Source: Flavobacterium sp. UBA2787 | Lineage (GTDB): Bacteria > Bacteroidota > Bacteroidia > Flavobacteriales > Flavobacteriaceae | Assembly: GCA_002352205.1 (NCBI GenBank) | Contig: DEHZ01000010.1 | Coordinates: forward strand, 310,245-374,244 | Direction: 5' to 3' | DNA length: 64,000 nt | Shown: one piece after another, positions 7,912 to 18,072 of the stretch | How the letters are laid out: each line of letters starts with the position of its first letter | Numbering within the stretch: position 1 is the first letter of the stretch | Translations under genes and position numbers: made by a program | Notes under the pieces: generated by a model | What the model was told of the DNA's origin: nothing | What the model saw: the letters and a program-made list of their open reading frames with translations, nothing else | Databases searched by the model: none

Positions 7912-9083
7912 TGACCATTACACCAAGTACAGCATTCAACAAGATAGCTGGATTGAACAAACCAATAAGGGTTGTACAAGGTGGAACATCAGCTGGTAAA
8001 ACATATTCCATCCTTCAATATCTAATCTATTATTCACTTAAACGTGAACTATTAATATCAATTGTTGCAAGTAGTTTACCAGTGTTAAAAAGAGGTGCTG
8101 AAAAAGATTTCTTTCACATACTCAAATCAATGGATTTGTATGATGAAAACAACCACAACAAAACAGATAGAACCTATAAACTAAATGATTCAACTTTTGA
8201 ATTCTTTTCAGCTGAAGACCATTCAAAATTAAGAGGTTCAAGAAGGGATATTCTGTTTGTAAATGAGGCAAACAACATAAGCTTTGAAGCATTCCAAGAA
8301 TTAAATGTAAGAACCAAAAAGTTCACGTTCATTGACTTTAACCCAACTGCACCGTTCTATGCACATACTGAATTAATCGGTAATGATAATGTTGATTTTG
8401 TGATTCTAACTTTTCAAGATAATGAGTTCTTGGATTCCAAAATCAAAAGTGAAATTGAAAGCTGGGAAAAGAAAGGTGAAACATCTGAATATTGGGCTAA
8501 CCGTTGGAAAGTAATGGGTTTGGGTCAATTAGGAATTCAAACTGGAGCAGTTTATAAAGATTGGACAATCATTGATGAACTACCAGCCAATGCACAATTA
8601 TTGGGTTCTGGGATGGATTTTGGGTTTACTGTTGACCCAACCAGTTTAATATCAATATATAGATATAATGGTGAAATTATTTGGGATGAAGTTATATATG
8701 AAACTGGATTATTCAATTCTCAAATTGCCAGCAAAATCAAACAAAGCAATGCAATAAATGGTTTAATATATGCTGATTCAGCAGAACCAAAAACGATTGC
8801 AGAACTAAGATATTTTGGAATATCGGTTTTGCCAGTTGAAAAAGGAAGGGATTCAATAAACTATGGAATTCAGCTTATCCAAGAACAACCATTCAAAGTA
8901 ACCAAAAGAAGTATCAATTTAATCAAAGAACTTCAAAACTATGTTTGGGCTACTGATAAAGATGGTAAAGTATTATCAATCCCAATTGATGACTACAATC
9001 ACGGATTAGACAGTTGTAGATATTTCTATATGATGAAATTTAATAAAAAAGCAAATCATTTTACCCTTAGATGGAAAAGATAA
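7911..9083 (+). CDS. Terminase large subunit
   Basis: A 390-residue ATP-driven DNA packaging motor and headful/site nuclease. The Walker A motif is GGTSAGKT (about residues 24-31), the Walker B region is ILFVNEAN (about 115-122) with the acidic residue followed by the coupling Asn, and the C-terminal RNase H-like nuclease has Asp residues in MDFGFTVDP, IYADSAEP and HGLDSCRY. The length is at the short end of the PBSX/Terminase_3 type. It follows the small subunit and precedes neck/tail genes. This is the most secure phage hallmark in the window. Confidence 0.93.
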   Translation: MTITPSTAFNKIAGLNKPIRVVQGGTSAGKTYSILQYLIYYSLKRELLISIVASSLPVLKRGAEKDFFHILKSMDLYDENNHNKTDRTYKLNDSTFEFFSAEDHSKLRGSRRDILFVNEANNISFEAFQELNVRTKKFTFIDFNPTAPFYAHTELIGNDNVDFVILTFQDNEFLDSKIKSEIESWEKKGETSEYWANRWKVMGLGQLGIQTGAVYKDWTIIDELPANAQLLGSGMDFGFTVDPTSLISIYRYNGEIIWDEVIYETGLFNSQIASKIKQSNAINGLIYADSAEPKTIAELRYFGISVLPVEKGRDSINYGIQLIQEQPFKVTKRSINLIKELQNYVWATDKDGKVLSIPIDDYNHGLDSCRYFYMMKFNKKANHFTLRWKR

Positions 9084-9685
9084 TCAATTACAAATTAAAA
9101 GATTTTTTGAGGTTATCAGATGTTGATGAAATCCTGAATTATTTGGTGCTTCTTGAAAATTTGAATCCACTAAAAGAAATTAAAAATCCAACATCTAAAT
9201 GGTGGAATAGAAAGCCAAAAAGATTGAAAATTAAATCGGTAAAGGATTTATCATTTGGTGATGTAACACTAATCAGAAACCTTATAAATGAACCTGAACT
9301 AAACAGTCTTATTGAGATTTTTAAAATGGTAAGTGAATTAAATGAAAAGCAAATATTGAATCTTGGAATCATTCAATTTTATGGAATCTTTTCTTTTATC
9401 AAACAAGAATTACTTGAAATAAGCAATTGGGAAGTGAATGAATTAATTGATGATGAAGATGGAATAGTTGACATACATCAAGAAATGGTACAAGCCAAAG
9501 AAAGAATGGCAAGGTTCGGAGTGTTAAACACAATCAATTCACTTGCCAATGATGATGTAACCAAATGGGATGCAATCCAAAAGTTACCCTATACAACCGT
9601 ATTTACCAAGTTAAAAATGGATATGGTTAAGAATAAAATTCAGTCGGAAATAGCTGAATTGAAAAGAAAACAACTTAAACAATAA
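9071..9685 (+). CDS. Hypothetical phage structural/assembly protein
   Basis: A 204-residue, mainly helical and charged protein that overlaps the terminase end by 13 nt. No known domain is recognised. The helical nature and place before small neck/tail proteins would suit a tail assembly chaperone or a connector, but this is inference only. Confidence 0.6.
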   Translation: MEKIINYKLKDFLRLSDVDEILNYLVLLENLNPLKEIKNPTSKWWNRKPKRLKIKSVKDLSFGDVTLIRNLINEPELNSLIEIFKMVSELNEKQILNLGIIQFYGIFSFIKQELLEISNWEVNELIDDEDGIVDIHQEMVQAKERMARFGVLNTINSLANDDVTKWDAIQKLPYTTVFTKLKMDMVKNKIQSEIAELKRKQLKQ

Positions 9686-10086
9686 TGTATGAATTTTTAA
9701 AAGAACTAGCACAAGATAACGATTGGATTTTTGACTATGGAAGAAAAGATTATCTGAACCTAAATGATGATATGGAAACTGATAAAATCTATCTGTTTGC
9801 TGAACCAATTGAAATATCATCAAAGTTTTCCGATTCTGGAAATGAACAAAAAACCTTTTCAGGAAAGCTTATGATTTTGGTTAGTTCAGATTTGGATGAA
9901 ACCTATCTTGATAAATATGAAAACCATATCCAACCACTAATTCAAAAAGCTGGTGAAATCCTAAAAAATGCAATGGTTTGTGAAGATTTTGAAATCTTGA
10001 ATTTCAAATCAATGGAAGTGATTAATCTTTTTGATTACAATGTTGATGGTGTATTAATAACATATTCTGTAAATGAATCTTATTAA
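9685..10086 (+). CDS. Hypothetical neck/tail protein
   Basis: A 133-residue acidic protein starting on the last base of the previous stop codon. Size, alternating strands and place among joining proteins resemble tail terminator or tail completion proteins. No diagnostic motif is visible, so this stays a guess from context. Confidence 0.55.
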   Translation: MYEFLKELAQDNDWIFDYGRKDYLNLNDDMETDKIYLFAEPIEISSKFSDSGNEQKTFSGKLMILVSSDLDETYLDKYENHIQPLIQKAGEILKNAMVCEDFEILNFKSMEVINLFDYNVDGVLITYSVNESY

Positions 10087-10547
10087 TGAATTCAGAAGAA
10101 AATGATAAGATAATCAAACTGGAAATGGAAGCCCTTAAAGCTGATATAATAGCTGTTTATAATGCTTCCAATAAAAGAACAACTGGTGAATTTGAAAACG
10201 GTTTGGAATTAAAGTATGAATCCAATTCAGCAACACTATCTGGTTATGTTTATTTGGCTGGAAGAAGGGCTGGGAAACAACCACCAATAAAAGCAATTGA
10301 AGATTGGATAATTGCCAAAGGGATTAGCCCTATTGAATCCAAACTAAAAATTTCATCATTGGCTTATTTGATTGCCAGAAAGATTGCAAGGGAAGGAACT
10401 AACAAAGAAAACCATCTTCATATTTATGATATGGTAATAACACCTCAAAGAATTCAAGAAATATTTGATAAAATCCAATCAATAAATGTAAGTGCATTTA
10501 TAAATGAGGTTAAAATAACGATAAAGAAAATGGTCAATGATAAATGA
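10086..10547 (+). CDS. Hypothetical phage head-tail joining-type protein
   Basis: A 153-residue protein, again with a start overlapping the previous stop. It has the segment AGRRAGKQPPIKAIEDWI followed by LAYLIARKIAREG, a pattern I associate with small conserved neck/minor tail proteins (HK97 gp10-like size) in Bacteroidota phages. Molecular role unproven. Confidence 0.58.
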   Translation: MNSEENDKIIKLEMEALKADIIAVYNASNKRTTGEFENGLELKYESNSATLSGYVYLAGRRAGKQPPIKAIEDWIIAKGISPIESKLKISSLAYLIARKIAREGTNKENHLHIYDMVITPQRIQEIFDKIQSINVSAFINEVKITIKKMVNDK

Positions 10548-13123
10548 TTGCAACAGTAAAAATTAAATTTCTTCAAAATCCAATTGATGAACATAATTTC
10601 AAATTCAAATTACTAAAAAATGATATTCCAATCACTTTCAATTCTGGTGGTGATGTGGTTGATAAAACTTATAAATTTTCAACATTAGCTGTTGTAAATC
10701 GAATTGCAAAATTGAATCCAAATTTAGGTTTGGATAACTCTTTTTTCAGTTCATTCAATGGTACTGTTTTCGATACAGCTGTACAAGATGATGGTAATAT
10801 CATTGTTGTTGGTAACTTCACAACATACGGTGTTTTTGGTGTAAACAGAGCAGTAAGATTACAATCAAACGGAACTATCAATACAGTTTTTGGTGGTGGT
10901 GCTAATTTGGCTGTTCTATGTGTTGCTGTTCAATCTGATGGAAAAATTCTATTGGGTGGTTCATTTACAAATTTTAACGGTGCAAATGTTAATCGTTTGG
11001 TTAGATTAAATGCTGATGGAACAAATGATACCACTTTCAACAACAATATAATGAGTGCTGCTAGCAATAAAGGATTCAACAATTCAGTATTTTCAGTTGC
11101 TGTTGATGGTAATGGGAAAATATTAGTTGGTGGTGGATTTACAAATTTCAACAACAATAGTAGAAATAGAATAGTTAGACTTAATTCAAATGGTACAATT
11201 GATAATACATTTAATGTTGGTACTGGTTTCGGTAATATCGTTAATTCAATTTGTGTAAATCCAGATAACAGTTATTTAATTGGTGGTGAGTTTACTGTTT
11301 ATAATGGAAACTTTACCAATATAAGAAGAGTTGTAAAATTAAATTCAACTGGTGGTATTGATAATACTTTCTTAACCAATCTTGGAACTGGTTTTAATGG
11401 AACAGTTACAAGGGTTAAGATTAATCCAAATGATGATAAAATATATGTAACTGGAAATTATACAAGCTTTAACGGTAACAACACAAATAGAATAATTTCA
11501 TTAAATACCAATGGAACAGTTAATACTGATGTTTTTTTTGGAAGTGGATTTGATGATGAAACAAATTCAATTGCTTTTGGTGATACTGGTGATATATTTA
11601 TTGGTGGTCGTTTCTTGAATTATAATTTAATTGAATCCAATAGATTAATAGTGTTGGATAGTGATGGAGTTGTAAAGAATACTACAATAATTAATAACAC
11701 GGTGAATACAATATCAGTAACATCTAGTGATGATATTATTATAGGTGGTTCATTCACTTCAATATTTGGTGGTGGTGATTTGGATGATGATGAAATTCTA
11801 ATTGGAGCAACATCAGCAAATACAATATCAAACACTTATTCCAACCTTAATTCTTTCAATATCAATTCAGATATTGAATATGTAATTGAAGATGATTCTG
11901 TTGTTTTAAAATACAATTATAACAGCACAATTGAAACAATAACCATTGATGAAGTTGAAGATGAACCAGACTACATATTGATTGAATTTTCAAATGGATT
12001 TGAAAATGGAATTATTTTCTTGGAAGATTTGAATTCAATATCAAATCCAGCTTACAACAATTCAATCATCAAATATCAATCGGTTTTAACTGGTACAACC
12101 AAATCTGATGTTATTGTTGGTGGTCATACCTTTTCCGTTTATCCATTTGATAATACTTTCAAGTTCAACTTTAAGGACATTGTGACCACATTGATTAATC
12201 CAAATGGATTCAAAGATTCAATACTTCCAGATTTATCTGGTGGTAACTTTATTTATGATGATAATCTTGAATTGATAATTGAACCACAAATATTAACATA
12301 CAATGATGAAATTGGAAGTGCAACCATTGCAAAGTATAAATTCTTGAAATCGGTTGAACAATTACCATTCTACAATCAAAAGTATTATTCAAATACAAAC
12401 AATGTTAGGGTACTTCTTCCAACTAAAAACAATATTGATTTTGATGTAACTTATTTTGAAGGTTATCCATTTGATTTTTCCGTACAAGGTATAATGTCAG
12501 GTGATACATTTCAATTTAGAAATTCAAACACTTTGATGTTTTCAAACGCATTTACAGCAAGTACATCAGAGGTTAAAAGGATTTTCCTATCTGATGGTGC
12601 AAACAATGTAACATTTGATGATGTGATGATTCTTTCATCTAATTTGAACAAGTTGGAATTATGGGTCAATGATTCTTTCATTGCCAATATCAATATCAAA
12701 AAGGTTGAATCTAAGTGTGGTGTTTATATTAAATGGTATTCACAATCTGGTGGTTACTCTTATTGGTTATTCGATAAGAATAACAAGAACTCAATAAAAA
12801 CAAAAGAGATTGGTGTTATCAATGGCAAGTGGGATAATTTACAAAACATTACCAGCACATCAGAAAGCTTAGGTAAAACGGCATCAGAAACCATTCAGTT
12901 AACAACCAGATATGAAACCAAAGAAAAGGAATACTTACTTGATTTAGTTAAATCACCTCACGTCGAAATGTACATAAATGAAGTACCATTTATCCAACAG
13001 AATGAATTCAATTTCATTGGTGTTGGTTTAGCAGATGGTACATACAATTATGAGAATCGAGATTCACAAAATAAGCTTTCAATTGTGATTGAAAAGCCAG
13101 CTATTAACACCATAACCTATTAA
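10544..13123 (+). CDS. Tail protein with seven delta-60 (beta-propeller) repeats
   Basis: An 859-residue protein. From about residue 50 to 410 it holds seven copies of a ~50-residue repeat of the delta-60 type. Each has a turn like KILLGGSF followed by a NRLVRLNxDGT-like strand. The seven turns are NIIVVGNF, KILLGGSF, KILVGGGF, SYLIGGEF, KIYVTGNY, DIFIGGRF and DIIIGGSF. Seven blades are consistent with a closed propeller. The remaining ~450 residues are beta-rich tail structure. The gene sits between neck genes and another tail protein, so a tail-tip or receptor-binding role is inferred. Starts overlap (ATGA) with the previous gene and the next one begins on the stop. Confidence 0.75.
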   Translation: MIATVKIKFLQNPIDEHNFKFKLLKNDIPITFNSGGDVVDKTYKFSTLAVVNRIAKLNPNLGLDNSFFSSFNGTVFDTAVQDDGNIIVVGNFTTYGVFGVNRAVRLQSNGTINTVFGGGANLAVLCVAVQSDGKILLGGSFTNFNGANVNRLVRLNADGTNDTTFNNNIMSAASNKGFNNSVFSVAVDGNGKILVGGGFTNFNNNSRNRIVRLNSNGTIDNTFNVGTGFGNIVNSICVNPDNSYLIGGEFTVYNGNFTNIRRVVKLNSTGGIDNTFLTNLGTGFNGTVTRVKINPNDDKIYVTGNYTSFNGNNTNRIISLNTNGTVNTDVFFGSGFDDETNSIAFGDTGDIFIGGRFLNYNLIESNRLIVLDSDGVVKNTTIINNTVNTISVTSSDDIIIGGSFTSIFGGGDLDDDEILIGATSANTISNTYSNLNSFNINSDIEYVIEDDSVVLKYNYNSTIETITIDEVEDEPDYILIEFSNGFENGIIFLEDLNSISNPAYNNSIIKYQSVLTGTTKSDVIVGGHTFSVYPFDNTFKFNFKDIVTTLINPNGFKDSILPDLSGGNFIYDDNLELIIEPQILTYNDEIGSATIAKYKFLKSVEQLPFYNQKYYSNTNNVRVLLPTKNNIDFDVTYFEGYPFDFSVQGIMSGDTFQFRNSNTLMFSNAFTASTSEVKRIFLSDGANNVTFDDVMILSSNLNKLELWVNDSFIANINIKKVESKCGVYIKWYSQSGGYSYWLFDKNNKNSIKTKEIGVINGKWDNLQNITSTSESLGKTASETIQLTTRYETKEKEYLLDLVKSPHVEMYINEVPFIQQNEFNFIGVGLADGTYNYENRDSQNKLSIVIEKPAINTITY

Positions 13124-15102
13124 TGAATGAAGAAAGATTATACATTAATGGTCAACTTGTCGAACTATCACCAAATTCAAAAATAAGTCTAACTAGGCAA
13201 GTAAATGATATTGCGAGTGTAGATAATAGACAAGCCCACTTTACCAGAACAATCGACATCCCAAAGACCCCAAACAACATCAAAATCTTTGATTACTTGG
13301 GAGTGGTTGGAAATAATAGTAATGTACCGTACCAAAAAAATACGGTTAACTACTTTATTGATAATGATTGTTTGATTTTTGAGGGTTGGGCGGTAATCAA
13401 TGAAACATCTGATGATTACAAAGTGAATGTTTATGATGGGTTGATTGATTTTTACAAGGCAATTGAAAACAGAACATTTGAAGATATTGATTTAACTGAA
13501 CTAAATCATCAAAAGGACTTACCCACAATCACAAATAGTTGGTCTGGTGATACACCATACACTTATATACTTGCTGATTATAATGGGAAAGCAACATATT
13601 TGAATGAAAGTTCTGGAACAACAATCAATACAGATTATTTGATTCCAAGTGTTAATGTTCCATTCCTTTGGGATAAAATCTTTGATAAATACAATTCAAC
13701 TTATTCAGGGGATATTTTTGAGAATGAAGATTTCACAAATCTTTGGATGACATTTCCAAAAGGTGTTTTATCTGAAGGTAATTCAACTTTAAAGTATGAT
13801 TCCGAAACAACCAGATTTGAATCATTCGTTGATACGTTTGCTGGTATTACTTCATTGTATTTTTTTGAACAAGGTAATATCCTTAATGACTTGGGTACAA
13901 TTACATCATCCAGACATTTCACACCAACCAATGAAGGAACATATAAAATTGAAATAACTGGAAGGATTTCACCTACTGGTAATGATGGAAGCTTGGCTGG
14001 TATTCGTTGTGATTTATGGCTTGCTAAAAATAGCATTGGATTAACAGCAAATGAAGTAACACCAGTACAACTTATAAAAGAAAATATTGGTGGTGATTAT
14101 TCAACATTTTACGATTTAGATAGTACCATCAACTTTAACTGTTTAGCTGGTGAATCATTTTGTTTGATACTTAGAAGAAACGACGGTAAAAATTTAAGAT
14201 ACGTTCAAGAATCATCATCAGCACCAATTAAAATAAAAATTTTTCAAATTGATGGATTTGATATTTCATTCACAAATGAGTTAAAAGATTTCAAGATTAA
14301 AGATTTTATCAATGAAATAGTTTGGAGGTTCGGACTTACAATATTTAAAGATAAAGTAATCAATGACTATCAATTTTTGACCTTGTCAGAAAGAGTTAAC
14401 TATCCTGAAATTGATAACCAAGTTCTAAAACATTTCATTGGGGTTGATAGTGAAAAGTATATTTATTCCAACTATGCACAAACCAATTTTTTCAGATACA
14501 AATACAATGATTCTGAAAATACACATAAGGATGGTTCTTTCAATGTGGAAAACGTAAACATTGCAGAAACAAAAGATGTAATTAAATCAAGTATTTACGC
14601 CCCAGAATTTGAACCATCATTCACACTTCCAATTGATATAGCCCAAAACACTTACAAGCTTTGGAATAAAGAAGTAACTGAAAAGGATGATGGTCAACAG
14701 GAAATCAAATACAAATCACTAGATAAACGATTCTATTTCTTAAAGAAAAAACAAATCATTTTCGCACCCCTATTATTGGGAAGTGAAACACTTGGAGCAA
14801 CCACAACAATAACAACAGCACCAGTTGAATCATTTGATAGACTTTCATTTACTGAAATCGTAACAAACTATTATTCTGATTTATCAAAGATTCTGAATAA
14901 GTGTAAAGTAATTACAGCAAACTTTTATTTGAAACCTATTGATGTGGCAAATTTTGATTTCAGGAAACTGTACTATGTTGAACAATTGGGTGCTTACTTC
15001 ATTGTAAATAAAATCAATGGCTACCAAAAAAATACAATCACTAAAGTTGAATTAATCAAAGTTGATTTCTTCCCAACCTATTATGGTGGTGATGATGAAT
15101 AA
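13123..15102 (+). CDS. Large tail/baseplate-type protein
   Basis: A 659-residue protein. The N-terminal SKISLTRQVNDIASVDNRQ followed by FTRTIDIPKTPNN is a hallmark of conserved tail proteins in Bacteroidota prophages. No enzyme motif, signal peptide or membrane segment is seen. It lies directly between the beta-propeller protein and the tape measure, so it probably forms part of the distal tail or baseplate hub. The starting ATG overlaps the previous stop. Confidence 0.65.
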   Translation: MNEERLYINGQLVELSPNSKISLTRQVNDIASVDNRQAHFTRTIDIPKTPNNIKIFDYLGVVGNNSNVPYQKNTVNYFIDNDCLIFEGWAVINETSDDYKVNVYDGLIDFYKAIENRTFEDIDLTELNHQKDLPTITNSWSGDTPYTYILADYNGKATYLNESSGTTINTDYLIPSVNVPFLWDKIFDKYNSTYSGDIFENEDFTNLWMTFPKGVLSEGNSTLKYDSETTRFESFVDTFAGITSLYFFEQGNILNDLGTITSSRHFTPTNEGTYKIEITGRISPTGNDGSLAGIRCDLWLAKNSIGLTANEVTPVQLIKENIGGDYSTFYDLDSTINFNCLAGESFCLILRRNDGKNLRYVQESSSAPIKIKIFQIDGFDISFTNELKDFKIKDFINEIVWRFGLTIFKDKVINDYQFLTLSERVNYPEIDNQVLKHFIGVDSEKYIYSNYAQTNFFRYKYNDSENTHKDGSFNVENVNIAETKDVIKSSIYAPEFEPSFTLPIDIAQNTYKLWNKEVTEKDDGQQEIKYKSLDKRFYFLKKKQIIFAPLLLGSETLGATTTITTAPVESFDRLSFTEIVTNYYSDLSKILNKCKVITANFYLKPIDVANFDFRKLYYVEQLGAYFIVNKINGYQKNTITKVELIKVDFFPTYYGGDDE

Positions 15103-15129
15103 CATTTAAAAATAATACTATGGAATAGA

Positions 15130-17832
15130 ATGGCAGAAAAAGTTGAAGTCCTACAATTGGACATAAACACCCAAGCTTTAATTGCAAAGCTTGCTCAAAC
15201 AAAAGCAGAAATTGATAAACTTAAAACGGCTCAAAAGCAATTGACAGCCGATAATAAAAGTACATCAGATTCATTTGTTAAAAATGAAGTTGAACTTAAA
15301 AGATTGGGTACAGCTTACACCCAGCAAAAAAATCTGGTTTCTCAATTAACAACCGCAAACAATTCATTTGCAAATGCCACAGAAGCAATTGCATCTGCAA
15401 TCGCAAAAGAAAACAATACGGTTGAAGAACTAAGAAACAACAACACCCAATTACTAGCACTTAGAAACCAAGTTAATCTTTCAACAGCAGAAGGTGTAAC
15501 CGCTTTGAATGCATTGAATGCCAAATTGGATGAAAACAATGCCAAGATAAAAGAATCTGTTTCAGCTTATGAACAACAAAAGATTTCAATTGGTGATTAC
15601 TCAAATCAAATTCAAGATGCACTTTCAAACATCAACCCATTAAACGGTGGGATAAGTGGTTTCATTGAAAGAAGCAAAGAAGCTGGTGGTGCTGGTAATC
15701 TTCTTACCACATCAGCAAAAGGAATGACAACTGGTTTGGCTGGTGTAACCAAAGCATCACTAGCATTTATTGCAACACCAATTGGTGCTGTACTGGCTTT
15801 ACTTGTTGGTGCTTTTGCTCTTATCAAAAATGCAATGAATAGAAGTGAAGAAGCTACCAATAAACTTAGGGTTTCATTTGCAACAGTAACAGGAATTATT
15901 AACACAGTACTTAAAGCCCTTGAACCACTTGGTAAATATTTGATTGATGGTATCGTAATGGGATTTGAATTGGCTGGTGCAGTTGCTGAAAAAACAATGG
16001 GGTTACTTGCAGATGGATTAGCATTTCTTGGATTTGATAAAGCTAGTGAATCTGTTAAAGGGTTCACCAATGAAATCAAAGCTGGGGTTAAGGATGCACA
16101 AGATTTGGCAAAAGCTGAAATTGAATTGGAAGAAGCACAAAGAAAATCCAGAATTACCCAATTGGAATATCAAAAGGATGCTGAAAAGCTAAGACAAATT
16201 AGGGATGATGAAAATAAAACAATTGCGGAACGTATCAAAGCAAATGATGAATTGGGTGTTGTTTTAAAAAATCAATTGAAAGATGAATTGGCAATTGCAC
16301 AAACGGCTTTAAACGTGGCTAACCTTAGAATAAAAGCAGAAGGTTCAACCAAAGCTACATTGGATGCACAAGCCGAAGCCCTTACACAAATTGCAGATAT
16401 TCAAGAAAGAATTACTGGTCAAGAATCTGAACAACTTGTAAACAGAACTTCACTTCAAAAAGAAGCAAACGACAAAGCAAAAGAACTTAGACAAAAAGCA
16501 TTGGATGATGCTATTCAAAAAAGCAAAGATGAAATTGAATTATACATTCAATCACAAGGTATCAAGAAAAAAGCACTTGAAGATGAATTGAAATTTGAAG
16601 AAGAACTTTCAAAGAAAAGGCTGGCAGTTTTAAAGAAAGAATTTGATGCTGGCAAAATATCTAAAACAGCGTATGAAGCTGAAAAGCTTAGAATCACCAA
16701 TGAGTTTGCATTAAAACAAGTTGATGCCACCGTTCAAAATGCACAAAGAGAATTGGACATCTACAAAGCAAATCTTGAACAAAGAAAAGCTGATGATACA
16801 TTCTTTACCCAAGAAAAGCTACAAGCCAAATTGGATGAAAGCAATGAATTAGCAATCAAAGAAAGTGAGTTTCAAGCTTTGAGACTTGAACAAGGTATAA
16901 TCAATGAACAACAATATCAAGATGCAATTACAGCTGTTAAAGAAGCACAAAGAATTAGAGATGAAGAAGCCCAAAAAATAAGGGATGAAGCCAAGAAAGA
17001 ACAGGAAGTAATTGATTTGGAAAACCAAAGAATCTTGGATGAAGAAAAATTCACCAATGATTTTGATTTGGAATTGGAACGTGAAAGAATCAAGTATGAA
17101 CAAGAAATAAAGAATGCTGAAAAAACTGGTGCTGATACTTCACTTATTGAACAAAAATATGCATTGGTTCAAACCAAAATATTTGAAGCAAAAGAATCTG
17201 CAAAACGTCAACAAGCTTCACAAACCTTTGGTGATGTGGCAAAACTACTTGGTGAACAAACGGCTGCTGGTAAAGCAGCTGGTATTGCACAAGCTACAAT
17301 GAATACATACGAAGGTATAACCCAAGTTTGGGCTAGTGATTCAGCATTACCAGAACCTTATGCAACAATTGCTAAGGTAATATCAACTGGTGTTGTACTT
17401 GCAAGTGGACTTGGAGCGGTTAAGAAAATCACATCAACCAAAGTACCATCTTATGCTGATGGTGGTCAAGTACCTTCATTGGGTAGTGGGGTCATTGATA
17501 ACGGTGCAAACCTATCTGTACCATTATCAAATGGTGATGATACACTAGCGTATGTTAAACAAGGTGAAGTTATACTTAATTCGGAACAACAAAGGCGTGC
17601 GGGTGGTGTTAACTTCTTTAAATCGATTGGTGTACCAAGTTTTGCTGGTGGTGGTTTTGTTGGTGGTAATACCAACTTAGGTACACAAGGCGGTGTTAAA
17701 CTAGATACAATTGAAATGGCTAATCTAATGGCACAAGCCAATGCAAATTTGCCAGCACCAGTTGTAAGTGTACAAGAAATAAATTCAGTAGATAATAGGG
17801 TTAAGGTTTATGAATCTTATGCCAATTTCTAA
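15130..17832 (+). CDS. Phage tail tape measure protein
   Basis: A 900-residue protein that sets tail length. Residues ~10-150 are coiled coil, ~195-300 contain hydrophobic membrane-like stretches (PIGAVLALLVGAFALIK), and ~325-690 are a long Lys/Glu/Ala-rich coiled coil. The C-terminus has PSYADGGQVPSLGSGV and QGEVILNSEQQRRAGG, both typical of tape measure C-termini. By the usual 1.5 angstrom per residue rule the tail would be roughly 130 nm. In classical siphoviruses the tape measure precedes the distal tail genes, but here it follows them. A strong terminator ends the late unit. Confidence 0.9.
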   Translation: MAEKVEVLQLDINTQALIAKLAQTKAEIDKLKTAQKQLTADNKSTSDSFVKNEVELKRLGTAYTQQKNLVSQLTTANNSFANATEAIASAIAKENNTVEELRNNNTQLLALRNQVNLSTAEGVTALNALNAKLDENNAKIKESVSAYEQQKISIGDYSNQIQDALSNINPLNGGISGFIERSKEAGGAGNLLTTSAKGMTTGLAGVTKASLAFIATPIGAVLALLVGAFALIKNAMNRSEEATNKLRVSFATVTGIINTVLKALEPLGKYLIDGIVMGFELAGAVAEKTMGLLADGLAFLGFDKASESVKGFTNEIKAGVKDAQDLAKAEIELEEAQRKSRITQLEYQKDAEKLRQIRDDENKTIAERIKANDELGVVLKNQLKDELAIAQTALNVANLRIKAEGSTKATLDAQAEALTQIADIQERITGQESEQLVNRTSLQKEANDKAKELRQKALDDAIQKSKDEIELYIQSQGIKKKALEDELKFEEELSKKRLAVLKKEFDAGKISKTAYEAEKLRITNEFALKQVDATVQNAQRELDIYKANLEQRKADDTFFTQEKLQAKLDESNELAIKESEFQALRLEQGIINEQQYQDAITAVKEAQRIRDEEAQKIRDEAKKEQEVIDLENQRILDEEKFTNDFDLELERERIKYEQEIKNAEKTGADTSLIEQKYALVQTKIFEAKESAKRQQASQTFGDVAKLLGEQTAAGKAAGIAQATMNTYEGITQVWASDSALPEPYATIAKVISTGVVLASGLGAVKKITSTKVPSYADGGQVPSLGSGVIDNGANLSVPLSNGDDTLAYVKQGEVILNSEQQRRAGGVNFFKSIGVPSFAGGGFVGGNTNLGTQGGVKLDTIEMANLMAQANANLPAPVVSVQEINSVDNRVKVYESYANF

Positions 17833-17838
17833 ATCAAG

Positions 17839-17872
17839 AAATGTGAATCAAAAAAAGATTCACATTTTTTTT
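17839..17872 (+). terminator. Terminator ending the late structural operon
   Basis: 11-bp perfect stem AAATGTGAATC (17839-17849) with GATTCACATTT (17857-17867), A7 loop, and a T-run to 17872. Confidence 0.9.
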
Positions 17873-17916
17873 GATGAAATCCGAACTTTTCAAAAACCCC
17901 AGATATTTATTAGTAA

Positions 17917-18072
17917 ATGAATTTAACAATGAAGAAAAAGAAAAAACACTTGGATGAACTTTTGAATGAACTGCTTATCAAAATGCACCAAATAAAAAAC
18001 AAAAAGAAAGATTCCAATCAGGATGATAACAAAGATGTAGATATGAACCAGAATGAACAAAACACTTTATAA
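17917..18072 (+). CDS. Small Lys-rich protein before the sigma factor
   Basis: An ORF of 51 codons starting ATG at 17917. The product is very basic at the N-terminus (MNLTMKKKKKH) and acidic/Asn-rich at the C-terminus. It ends 20 nt inside the sigma gene in another frame, which is the arrangement expected for translational coupling. No function is recognised. A phage regulator or a leader peptide is possible. Confidence 0.5.
   Translation: MNLTMKKKKKHLDELLNELLIKMHQIKNKKKDSNQDDNKDVDMNQNEQNTL

Noticed and set aside
17887..17915. Third copy of the phage promoter before the sigma operon
   Set aside because: The -35 side (TTTTCA) fits but there is no TATAAT at 17 nt; kept only as a weak lead within the sigma finding.
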